Part shown: positions 52,452-60,657 of the stretch, piece by piece | Position numbering within the stretch: the stretch's first letter is position 1 | Layout: each line of letters begins with the position of its first letter | DNA from: Argonema antarcticum A004/B2 | Lineage (GTDB): Bacteria > Cyanobacteriota > Cyanobacteriia > Cyanobacteriales > Aerosakkonemataceae | Length of the DNA stretch: 64,000 bases | NCBI RefSeq assembly: GCF_023333585.1 | Contig: NZ_JAIQZN010000029.1 | Span: 1 to 64,000 of the forward strand | Reading direction: 5' to 3' | The notes under the pieces: generated by a model | What the model saw: only the letters and a program-made list of their open reading frames with translations | Databases searched by the model: none | Told to the model about the DNA's origin: nothing | Position numbers and translations under genes: made by a program

Positions 52452-55400
52452 ATGCAATCCCTAACAAATTATGCTTCCTTCGGTACTTTAAATCCTGAAT
52501 TATTGGATGTTGAATTGTCAGATGAACTGAAAAATGCCCAGAATTACTTGAGAAGTTTGGCGACAAGTCCAGATTTTGTGACGAAAATGCAGGTGGCTTT
52601 TGGTAACGGCTTTGACTTGCAAAAGGTAGAAGAGTTAGCTGCATCTTGGGGAAAAGGAGATTTTGGCAATTTTCCACAAATTGAGATGCGCGATGCGGCT
52701 GAAATTAATGGTGCGAGGGGCGCTTTTGCTGCTGCTACGAATACGATTTATTTATCGCGGGAATTTGCGATCGAGAGTGAGGGGAATGTGGATGCGATCG
52801 CATCTGTTCTCCTGGAAGAATACGGTCATTATATAGACTCGCAGATTAATGCGATCGATGCTGCTGGCGATGAAGGCGAAATTTTTGCTGCACTTGCTCA
52901 GGGGAAGGTGTTGAATGAGTCGGAATTGGCGGCGTTGAAGGGTGAGGATGATAGTGCGATCGTTGTTTTGGATGGGGAAGAGGTGAGAATTGAGCAGGCT
53001 GAAATGACGAGTCAAACAGACAAACTAAACTTTTTTGCTGGAAAAATTGGAAATTGGGGTGGTGGTTCTTCAGGTCTGGAAGAAGATTTATTTAAACCAA
53101 TAGAAATTTCAGCCCCAGGTGGAACAGTTGATAACCTATTCGCTAAATTTGATTGGGATTTAAAATCTGAATTAAAAGGTTCTGTTTTTGTCACTCCTGG
53201 CAATTTTGGAGAAGCAAAGTTTTCCTACCCAATCGATGTTGCTGTAGAATTACCCAAAGAAGTAGATTTAGGTGAAACTTTTTCAATCATACCAGGAGTT
53301 GGAGTCAAAAATTCAGCCGCAGAATTTGATTCACAAGGAACTAAAGGATTTGAATTGCCCAATGCCGGATTCAAAATAGAAGCTAATTTAAGAAAAGCTA
53401 CACTAAAGGATCTGACAATTAAAAATCCGTTCGGTCATCCTTTTCAACCAGATATAGCCATAGAAAGTAGTGGAGGTCAGGCTGAACTAAGTTTTGATGT
53501 TATTAAGTATCCTGAAGGTGGTTTTGAATTTCCTGGTGGAATAGGTTCAATCACCGCTTCAATACCCAAAATTGAGGATGGAGAAATACAACCTACGGCT
53601 GCTCGTGACAGTAGCGATCCACTACTACCAGATATTGCTGCTTCTGGTAAATCGAACAATATTATAAATTTAGAAGGAGATTTAGATAAAATATTTGCTC
53701 TCTCTTTTCCAGCACTGAGAGTGCTAGGGAATGAAGTAGAAGCATCCTTACCAGAAGAAAGAATTAAGGCTAAATTAAGTTACGATCTTTTAGACATCAA
53801 AGCTAATATTGGATTAGGTCTTCAGCAAGATTTTACATTCGATCCTGACAGAGCAGAAGTCACAATGTCAGTAGATGGACAATCTGAACAAAATGGAGTT
53901 TTAGGTAATCAAAATAACAAGTTTGAATTTAAAGCTCCTTCTCAAGGCTCTGGACTGGTAAAAGTAAAAGCTAAATATGAACTTTTCGGTAACGTAAAAA
54001 ATAACATCGGTTCTGTTTTTCAAGGTGGTATCGATGTTAGCGCTCTCCAAGCCGGAGGAAGTTTTGAAATTGGAAACTTATCAGGTAGTTCTCAGTTTGG
54101 CCCACTGTTGTCGCTAAAGATACCAGAAGGTGGTTTTGCAACCGATCCATTACCCTTGATTGGTAGTCCTCCAACCAAGCCTAGTGATTTCGATCCAAAA
54201 TTTAAAATTTTGAAAACAATTAATACCAAGGAAGTTGAAGGAACAGAATTAGATGATAAGAATCCAGATCAAAATGCCAGCAAAAATCTCATAGTTGAGG
54301 TTGAGTACGAAATTCCCTACAACCTACCTTTTTCCATCTCAGATGCGCGTGCAACAGAAGGAGACAACTTAGTATTTACAGTATCGCGCCGCGAACCATC
54401 AAATCAAGCAGTAAACTTGATAGTCGAATACGAAAATGGAAACGCAACAGCAGGCGAAGACTATTCTCCCAGTCAAAGGACAGTAACAATTCCTGGCGGA
54501 CAAGTTAGCGCTGATATTACTGTACCAACTACCGGAGATAACAAACAAGAATCAACTGAAACTTTCAAAGTTAAACTGAAAAAACCTGATGGTTCCAGCT
54601 TTGCTACTAACGATCCAGTTACTACAATTGATGCGACAGGCATAATTATCGACGACGACCAAAAACCCGATCGACCTAAAGACGGAGGCAAAACCTACAA
54701 CGACCCCCGCATCGTCACTCTCGACAAGCAATACCACGACTTTCAAGCAGTTGGAGAATTCGTATTAGTTGAATCAACTAGCGGCGATCTAAAAATTCAG
54801 GTACGACAACAACCACTGGGTAGCGATCGCCTCGGTAGCGTCTCCGAAAACACAGCCGTAGCCACAGTTTTGGCTGGACAACGCATCGGCATTTACAGAG
54901 ATCGAGGACTTTTAATCAACGGCAACCCCACCACTATTGCTAATAATGACTCACTCATTATTGGAGATGGTCGCATTTATCGTGAAGGTGGTCAATATAC
55001 CATTGTTTACGGCACTGGCGATCAACTGGTTGCAAGTGTATCAAATCGCGTTAATGTAAGCTTTTTTGCCAAAGAAGAACGACAAGGACAAATTAAAGGA
55101 TTACTGGGTAACTTCAACCGAGATCCGAAAGACGATCTCACTAAACGAGATGGTACTGTACTAACTCCTCCTGTCACCCTCAGTCAGCTTTACAACGAGT
55201 ATGCGGATAGCTGGCGCATCAACCAAGCTGAGTCTTTATTTGACTACAAACCCAGTGAAAATACTAACACTTTTACTAACAGAAACTTCCCGCGCAAGAA
55301 GGTCACTCTCAGAGATTTAGACCCCACAGATATTCGGCGTGCAGAACAAGTAATTGGCGATCGCATTTCCAACCCCATTGTCCGCGAAGCTGCCATCATC

Positions 55401-57938
55401 GATTATATTCTCACGGGATTTGATGAAAGCATCATCGAAGAAGCGATCGCATCCCTCACCCCCGAAAGCGTACTCGCGATCGCCATCCCCACCCAAGCAG
55501 TTGACGACTTCACCGCTACCACCGTCAACACACCCATCAGACTTGATGTTACCAGCAACGACGATCGCACTATCGGTGTCCCCATCTCCATCTTCAACTT
55601 TGACCAAACCTCAACCGCAGGTAGCATCATCAGATTAGATGATAACAGCACTCCCGACGACAAAACCGACGACCAATTAATCTACACCCCAACTGCCAAT
55701 TTTACTGGTAACGATACCTTCAACTACACTGTAACCGATGGCACTCAAACCAGTACCGCCAAAGTAACAGTAAATATCGCCGCTTTCAACCTCTCAAACC
55801 TCAACGGTAGTAACGGTTTTACCCTCAACGGAATTAACGCGGGTAACTTCGCTGGCGTTTCCGTCAACACGCTGGGAGATTTCAACGGCGATGGTTTCCA
55901 TGACTTCATTATCGGAGCCTTCGCAGCCGATCCCAATAACAATAATGCCGCCGGAGAAACTTATGTAGTCTTCGGCAAAAAAGGCGGATTTCCTGCTAGC
56001 ATAGACTTACCAAAACTAGACGGAAGCAACGGTTTCATCCTCAACGGTATCGATACCAATGGTTTTAGCGGCGGTTCTGTCAGCAGTGCGGGAGACATCA
56101 ACGGCGATGGACTTGACGACTTAGTTATCGGTGCTTTTGGAGCAACAGCTAACGGTCAAAATAATGCCGGAAAGAGTTATGTAGTGTTTGGTTCAAAAGC
56201 AGTTCTTCCTGCTCGATTAAACCTTTCTGACCTCAACGGAAATAACGGTTTTGTAGTCAACGGAATTAACGAATTCGACTATTTAGGTTTATCCGTTAGC
56301 GGTGCAGGCGATATCAACGCCGATGGGATTGATGACTTGTTAATGAGCGCTCCTGGCCCATTAAACGGTACTCTCAGCAAGAGCTATGTGATGTACGGTC
56401 ACAAAGGAAATTTCGCCGCCAATCTCAACTCTTCTGATATTAATGGTAGCAACGGATTTGTTATTAACGATAATGATGGAAAATCCGGTACTTCCGTTAG
56501 TGCTGCTGGGGATATTAATGGAGATCGCATCGATGATATCATCATCAACGCCGAAGAAAACGACTCGAATAACTACGTAGTATTCGGTTCCGCTAAAGGA
56601 TTTCCGGCTAATTTTAACTTATCGGAACTCAACGGCAGTAACGGTTTCATTCTCGATACTCTAAATGAAAAATCCGGCACTACTGTCAGCAAAGCAGGAG
56701 ATATTAACGGCGATACCATTGATGATTTAATTATCTCCCTGGCTAGCAGCAATTCTAACATTGGAAAAACCTACATTTTATTTGGCAACAACCGAGGCTT
56801 TGCTCCTCGCTTCGATGTTTCCCAATTCAATGGCAGGAATGGTTTTGCAGTTATTAACAACATCGATGGTAACTCAATTAGTGCTGTTAGCGGTGCGGGA
56901 GATATCAACGGAGATGGGATTGACGATTTAGCGATCGCCACTTCCCAAGCTAACGCTAACGCAGGCAAGACTTACATCCTATTTGGCGATAATGCCGGAT
57001 TTACTCCCACTTTTTACCTCTCCAAAATTAATGGTACTAACGGCTTAGTTATCAATGGTATTAAGGAGGACGATTTATCTGGAACTTCTCTCAGTCAGGG
57101 AGGAGATATTAACGGCGACAATATAGACGACTTAGTTATTGGTTCTCCGGGTAACTTGTTTAAAAATTCGCCCGGTCAAACTCATGTGGTATTTGGAAAT
57201 ACGCTTTTCGGTAGCAGCAAAGACACCAGCAATTTAGCCAAACTTTTGTTTGATTCCCGCTATTACAGCAACCAAAATCCAGATGTGCGATCGGCAGTTT
57301 CTAATGGTTTATTCCATAACGCCTTTGAACATTTTGTTAAGTTTGGTTTAAATGAAGGACGCGAACCAAGTGCGACATTTGCTGGTGATTATCTAACTAA
57401 TAATCCAGATGTTGCAGCAGCCGTTAATACTGGTATTTTCCATAGCGGTTTTGAACATTTTATCAAAGCGGGTTTGGCGGAAGGACGACAACCAGATTCA
57501 ATTCTCGGTTCTTTAGCTTCCTTAGAAGTATTTTATCGCTCCGAAAATCCAGATGTGGTACAAGCTATTCAACAAGAAATTTTAAGCAGCGGATTGGAAC
57601 ATCTAATCCGGTTCGGAATGTTTGAGGAACGTCCTCCCTTTACCCGCTTTAACGCTTTGTCGGAAACCTTCAATTCCGATTTTTATTTAGCTCAAAATCA
57701 GGACGTGAAACAAGCTGTTGATGCTGACATTATAGGCAGTGGATTTGAACATTTTGTTAATTTTGGCTTGTTGGAAGGACGCGACCCCAGCAGCCAATTT
57801 AGTAATAGTTCGTATCTAGCGAATTATCCAGATATTGCTGGCGCTGTTAGTAACGGTATCTTCCGCAGCGGATACGAACACTTTATGAAGTATGGTTTTG
57901 GAGAAGATCGAGTTGGTGTAGAGACCAGTTTTCGATGA
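52452..57938 (+). CDS. Giant multidomain secreted protein (Calx-beta, vWD, FG-GAP)
   Basis: An 1828-aa exported-type protein. Residues 20-175 form the cyanobacterial N-terminal module with a pseudo-protease motif EEYGH (122-126, first His of HExxH missing) and DGEEVRIEQ. 200-620 is uncharacterised beta-rich sequence. A Calx-beta domain (about 627-735), a von Willebrand D-like domain (about 750-926, GLLGNFNRDPKDDLTKRDG) and a cadherin-like domain (about 1013-1108, TGNDTFNYTVTDGTQ) follow. Seven FG-GAP repeats (DINGDGxDDL, 1112-1588) suggest a Ca-binding beta-propeller. Five roughly 42-residue NPDV repeats end it. Probably an adhesin or matrix protein. GAGG precedes the ATG, after the candidate RNA terminator. 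Confidence 0.88.
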   Translation: MQSLTNYASFGTLNPELLDVELSDELKNAQNYLRSLATSPDFVTKMQVAFGNGFDLQKVEELAASWGKGDFGNFPQIEMRDAAEINGARGAFAAATNTIYLSREFAIESEGNVDAIASVLLEEYGHYIDSQINAIDAAGDEGEIFAALAQGKVLNESELAALKGEDDSAIVVLDGEEVRIEQAEMTSQTDKLNFFAGKIGNWGGGSSGLEEDLFKPIEISAPGGTVDNLFAKFDWDLKSELKGSVFVTPGNFGEAKFSYPIDVAVELPKEVDLGETFSIIPGVGVKNSAAEFDSQGTKGFELPNAGFKIEANLRKATLKDLTIKNPFGHPFQPDIAIESSGGQAELSFDVIKYPEGGFEFPGGIGSITASIPKIEDGEIQPTAARDSSDPLLPDIAASGKSNNIINLEGDLDKIFALSFPALRVLGNEVEASLPEERIKAKLSYDLLDIKANIGLGLQQDFTFDPDRAEVTMSVDGQSEQNGVLGNQNNKFEFKAPSQGSGLVKVKAKYELFGNVKNNIGSVFQGGIDVSALQAGGSFEIGNLSGSSQFGPLLSLKIPEGGFATDPLPLIGSPPTKPSDFDPKFKILKTINTKEVEGTELDDKNPDQNASKNLIVEVEYEIPYNLPFSISDARATEGDNLVFTVSRREPSNQAVNLIVEYENGNATAGEDYSPSQRTVTIPGGQVSADITVPTTGDNKQESTETFKVKLKKPDGSSFATNDPVTTIDATGIIIDDDQKPDRPKDGGKTYNDPRIVTLDKQYHDFQAVGEFVLVESTSGDLKIQVRQQPLGSDRLGSVSENTAVATVLAGQRIGIYRDRGLLINGNPTTIANNDSLIIGDGRIYREGGQYTIVYGTGDQLVASVSNRVNVSFFAKEERQGQIKGLLGNFNRDPKDDLTKRDGTVLTPPVTLSQLYNEYADSWRINQAESLFDYKPSENTNTFTNRNFPRKKVTLRDLDPTDIRRAEQVIGDRISNPIVREAAIIDYILTGFDESIIEEAIASLTPESVLAIAIPTQAVDDFTATTVNTPIRLDVTSNDDRTIGVPISIFNFDQTSTAGSIIRLDDNSTPDDKTDDQLIYTPTANFTGNDTFNYTVTDGTQTSTAKVTVNIAAFNLSNLNGSNGFTLNGINAGNFAGVSVNTLGDFNGDGFHDFIIGAFAADPNNNNAAGETYVVFGKKGGFPASIDLPKLDGSNGFILNGIDTNGFSGGSVSSAGDINGDGLDDLVIGAFGATANGQNNAGKSYVVFGSKAVLPARLNLSDLNGNNGFVVNGINEFDYLGLSVSGAGDINADGIDDLLMSAPGPLNGTLSKSYVMYGHKGNFAANLNSSDINGSNGFVINDNDGKSGTSVSAAGDINGDRIDDIIINAEENDSNNYVVFGSAKGFPANFNLSELNGSNGFILDTLNEKSGTTVSKAGDINGDTIDDLIISLASSNSNIGKTYILFGNNRGFAPRFDVSQFNGRNGFAVINNIDGNSISAVSGAGDINGDGIDDLAIATSQANANAGKTYILFGDNAGFTPTFYLSKINGTNGLVINGIKEDDLSGTSLSQGGDINGDNIDDLVIGSPGNLFKNSPGQTHVVFGNTLFGSSKDTSNLAKLLFDSRYYSNQNPDVRSAVSNGLFHNAFEHFVKFGLNEGREPSATFAGDYLTNNPDVAAAVNTGIFHSGFEHFIKAGLAEGRQPDSILGSLASLEVFYRSENPDVVQAIQQEILSSGLEHLIRFGMFEERPPFTRFNALSETFNSDFYLAQNQDVKQAVDADIIGSGFEHFVNFGLLEGRDPSSQFSNSSYLANYPDIAGAVSNGIFRSGYEHFMKYGFGEDRVGVETSFR

Positions 57939-57960
57939 TAGAGAAAGTGCTGTGCGTGAC

Positions 57961-58001
57961 TTAAAGGAAAAGTTGGCCGTAGCGGCAAGCTTTTCCTTTA
58001 A
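57961..58001 (+). terminator. Terminator after giant protein gene
   Basis: TTAAAGGAAAAG (57961-57972) pairs perfectly with CTTTTCCTTTAA (57990-58001) around a 17-nt loop, 22 bp after the stop codon. Confidence 0.8.
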
Positions 58002-58107
58002 AATTATCTCGATATAGATATTTCGTACTCGATTCGCTCGCTCTAACTAGAAAAACTAGCTAGTTGCGATCGCGCTCAAAAGCCATTCCACAAAGCAGTT
58101 GTGAAAT

Positions 58108-58177
58108 TCCTAACCAAAATCCTAACGTAATTCACAACCAACGTTGTGCGATCGCCACAGGTTGTCTCGGTTATGCT
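58108..58177 (+). promoter_or_regulatory. Phased-repeat promoter element, copy B
   Basis: TCCTAACCAAAA, TCCTAACGTAAT and TCACAACCAACG, with palindrome CACAAC-N4-GTTGTG at 58133-58148, then 23 nt, then TATGCT (58172-58177) and CTTCTCA. Spacings equal copies A and C. It precedes the 79-aa gene at 58259 by 81 nt. The remaining spacer (58002-58107 and 58178-58258) shows nothing else recognisable. Confidence 0.7.
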
Positions 58178-58258
58178 CTTCTCAAGCCCAGCGAAGCGCC
58201 GTAATTCTCAGCACGGAGATAATTCGTTTTTTTGTAGAGATGTTACATCATTCACAAT

Positions 58259-58498
58259 ATGTCTTGCCCTCAAAACCTCTTTGGACAGCCTGGTTGCTAC
58301 ATCACCGCTCATCCAGACCGCCCGCACGAGAAATTTTGTGCGACTTGTCAAAAACAATTTGTTGATTCCGAACCATTGGGAGTTTTACATTTATTTGCCA
58401 TCCTAATATTGGCACTTTTCCTGAGCAATTCAATCCAGAGTAGGTCATCTCAAACTTCCCAACCAGCCTCTGTAATTATCGAGCATACAGAAGAGTGA
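58259..58498 (+). CDS. 79-aa Cys-rich single-span membrane protein
   Basis: The N-terminal half has Cys residues at 3, 12, 27 and 30 (CPQNLFGQPGCYITAHPD, then FCATCQKQF), a likely zinc-ribbon-like knot. One hydrophobic helix follows (VLHLFAILILALFLSN), then a Ser/Gln-rich tail. No clear Shine-Dalgarno. Several overlapping frames exist here, but this one has the coherent domain layout and lies directly behind promoter element B and ahead of C. Could be a small membrane regulator; function unknown. Confidence 0.55.
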   Translation: MSCPQNLFGQPGCYITAHPDRPHEKFCATCQKQFVDSEPLGVLHLFAILILALFLSNSIQSRSSQTSQPASVIIEHTEE

Positions 58499-58504
58499 AA
58501 CAAA

Positions 58505-58575
58505 TCCCTAACCAAAATCCTAACATAATTCACAACCGACGTTGTGCGATCGACACTGGTAGGTTAGGCTACGAT
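58505..58575 (+). promoter_or_regulatory. Phased-repeat promoter element, copy C
   Basis: (T)CCCTAACCAAAA, TCCTAACATAAT and TCACAACCGACG, with palindrome CACAAC-N4-GTTGTG at 58531-58546, 23 nt, then TACGAT (58570-58575) and CTTCTCATGC. Downstream, GAGCGTTCTCA (58611) and CCGCGTTTTTTCT (58674) repeat features of the leader after copy A. It drives toward the CAP-domain gene at 58753. Confidence 0.7.
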
Positions 58576-58752
58576 CTTCTCATGCTCATTCAAAGCAGAA
58601 TATCGGAGCGTTCTCATATTTTATTCTTGCTAGATCGACAACTCACACTCGCTCGATCTGGTTTCCCAAAAAAACCGCGTTTTTTCTACAGCAGAAACCG
58701 GAAATTTGGGGTACTTCTACAATTCCTGCATAAGTTTTGGAGCGAATAACCT

Positions 58753-59721
58753 ATGACCGTAAACCTATTGGATGTAAATTACTATCGCTCTGCCAATCCA
58801 GATTTAGTTAGATCTGGACTTGGCACAGATGCACAACTGACCGAACACTTTTTGAAGTTTGGTGTTAACGAAGGCCGTCCCTTCTCGCCATTCGCAAATC
58901 TCGATTTTTATCGCGTTAGCAATCAGGATTTAGCTGCGGGTGGGATAAATAGCAACTTGCAAGCTTTTTACCATTTGCAAAACAATGGCGTAGCTGAGGG
59001 ACGCAGATTTTCTCCTGGCTTTAATTCCTCTTTTTATAAAGCTGTCAATCCCGACTTATCGGGTGCGGGTATGAATAATAACGAACAATTATTCGAGCAT
59101 TTCCGCGCTTCTGGTGTCAATGAGGGACGCCCCTCCGCAGAAAATTTCAATGTCCGTTTTTATCTGGATGCTAATCCAGATTTGAGGGCAGCAAATTTAA
59201 ACTATGTGCAGGCATTTCAGCATTACGTAACCTTTGGATATAAGGAAGGACGCGCTGCTGTTCCGGGAGGTTCTACTCCGCCGCCACCTCCTCCACCGCC
59301 ACAACCAGACCCGAATGTAGATTTTATCACTGGTGTTGTCAACCTGACTAATTCTTTTCGCGCACAAAATAGTTTGCCGCCACTGACGATCAATCCTCAA
59401 TTGAATGCTTCTGCACAAGCACACACCACAGACATGGCGCTCAACGACTATTTCGATCATACGGGATTGAACGGTTCTGATATTGGCGATCGCATCGGTG
59501 CTACAGGTTATAGATACTCCTATATAGGAGAAAACATTGCAGCGGGTTATTCTACACCAGAAGCAGTCGTAAACGGATGGATTAACAGTCCGGGACATCG
59601 CGCCAATATGCTTAATCCCAATTATAAGGACATTGGCGTTGGTTACTATTTCCTAGCTAATGATACTGGGAATTTTAACTACAACTATTACTGGACACAA
59701 AATTTTGGCAGTCCCTTTTAA
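58753..59721 (+). CDS. NPDV-repeat CAP-domain secreted protein
   Basis: A 322-aa protein. Residues 1-170 are four copies of a 42-residue repeat (YYRSANPDLVRSG ... EHFLKFGVNEGRP) shared with the giant protein at 52452 and, once, with the protein at 60658. A Pro-rich linker (STPPPPPPPPQPDP) leads to a CAP/SCP/PR-1 domain (195-322): LTNSFRAQNSLPPLTINPQL, SAQAHTTDMALNDYFDHTG, GENIAAGYSTPEAVVNGWIN, SPGHRANMLNP and YYWTQNFG. The CAP cavity His residues (QAHT, SPGHR) and Glu (GENI) are present. No classical signal peptide. Role may be adhesion or peptidoglycan/lipid interaction (inference). The next RTX gene starts 18 bp on. Confidence 0.9.
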   Translation: MTVNLLDVNYYRSANPDLVRSGLGTDAQLTEHFLKFGVNEGRPFSPFANLDFYRVSNQDLAAGGINSNLQAFYHLQNNGVAEGRRFSPGFNSSFYKAVNPDLSGAGMNNNEQLFEHFRASGVNEGRPSAENFNVRFYLDANPDLRAANLNYVQAFQHYVTFGYKEGRAAVPGGSTPPPPPPPPQPDPNVDFITGVVNLTNSFRAQNSLPPLTINPQLNASAQAHTTDMALNDYFDHTGLNGSDIGDRIGATGYRYSYIGENIAAGYSTPEAVVNGWINSPGHRANMLNPNYKDIGVGYYFLANDTGNFNYNYYWTQNFGSPF

Positions 59722-59739
59722 ATCGCACAGGAGTAAATT

Positions 59740-60543
59740 ATGGGCTTTCTACTAGGTACGGATATTAGCGAACGACTTGAAGGTCAAACTCCAGCAGATA
59801 ATGACACAATATTTGGTTCTGGCGGTGACGACACGATCGTTGGAGGTTCTGGCAATGACCTGATTAACGGCAACCAAGGAAACGACGTAATCTTTGGAGA
59901 ATTCAATCCTGGTGGTGATGCTAGCGGAAATGACACCGTGCGCGGAGGTAGAGGCGACGATACAGTTTACGGAGGTGGAGGCGACAGCTTTATTTATGGA
60001 GATAAAGGTAACGATTTCCTCACAGGTCAATTCGGAAATGATGTTTTGTTTGGCGGCTCGGAAAACGACGATTTAGAAGGTAATAGAGGTAATGATTCTC
60101 TTGATGGAGGAGAAGGAAATGATACTCTCTATGGTTTCAGATTTGACGATGTTCCTATTGCTGGTAGGAATGAAATTGATACTTTAACTGGTGGAACAGG
60201 AGCAGATAGGTTTATTTTAGGATTCAATCGCTTAGGGCCAAATGTTGCTTATCAAGATGGAAAAGATGGTTCTGGTACTGACAACTACGCTTTGATTACC
60301 GACTTTAGCCTAATCGAAGGCGATTTAATTCAGGTCATTGGCCCCCGACAGTCTATTACATCCTATGTCGGATACATCCGTTTAGCACCATCTCCTACTG
60401 GTTTACCACCAGGTACGGCAATTTATACAAGTACTTTCAATGATGACGATGAACTCATTGGTATTGTGCAAGGAACTCCACTAGGCGAAGATACTTTCTT
60501 TGCTCAAGATCCGCCTCCTGCTGGCTTTGTTTACGTTTTTTAG
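59740..60543 (+). CDS. RTX calcium-binding repeat protein
   Basis: A 267-aa RTX protein. Nonapeptides run from residue 20 to 140 (GSGGDDTIVGGSGNDLING, GGRGDDTVYG, GDKGNDFLTG, GNRGNDSLDG). The standard beta-roll cap follows (TLTGGTGADRFILGF, ALITDFSLIEGDLIQVIG). A cyanobacterial C-terminal stretch (GTAIYTSTFNDDDELIGIVQ) has no known activity. No signal peptide. AGGAG lies ahead of the ATG. It is 18 bp after the CAP gene and so probably in the same transcript, driven by promoter element C. Confidence 0.92.
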   Translation: MGFLLGTDISERLEGQTPADNDTIFGSGGDDTIVGGSGNDLINGNQGNDVIFGEFNPGGDASGNDTVRGGRGDDTVYGGGGDSFIYGDKGNDFLTGQFGNDVLFGGSENDDLEGNRGNDSLDGGEGNDTLYGFRFDDVPIAGRNEIDTLTGGTGADRFILGFNRLGPNVAYQDGKDGSGTDNYALITDFSLIEGDLIQVIGPRQSITSYVGYIRLAPSPTGLPPGTAIYTSTFNDDDELIGIVQGTPLGEDTFFAQDPPPAGFVYVF

Positions 60544-60566
60544 CATTCTCTCCCGGTAAATGGGGC

Positions 60567-60609
60567 GGTGCGTTACAAAGCGAGAAAATTGAAACATTGT
60601 AACGCACCC
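60567..60609. repeat. GGTGCGTTACAA inverted repeat
   Basis: GGTGCGTTACAA (60567-60578) and TTGTAACGCACC (60598-60609) form a 12-bp stem, followed by CTACTTAATGTA, as in a related element near 33990. It lies between two RTX genes. Confidence 0.7.
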
Positions 60610-60657
60610 TACTTAATGTACGAAAATCTTTCATTTTGGTAACAGGAGAATTGAACA

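Noticed and set aside
58144-58406. Alternative frames around the 79-aa gene
   Set aside because: They start inside promoter element B and have no coherent domain; the frame at 58259 has the Cys pattern and membrane helix.
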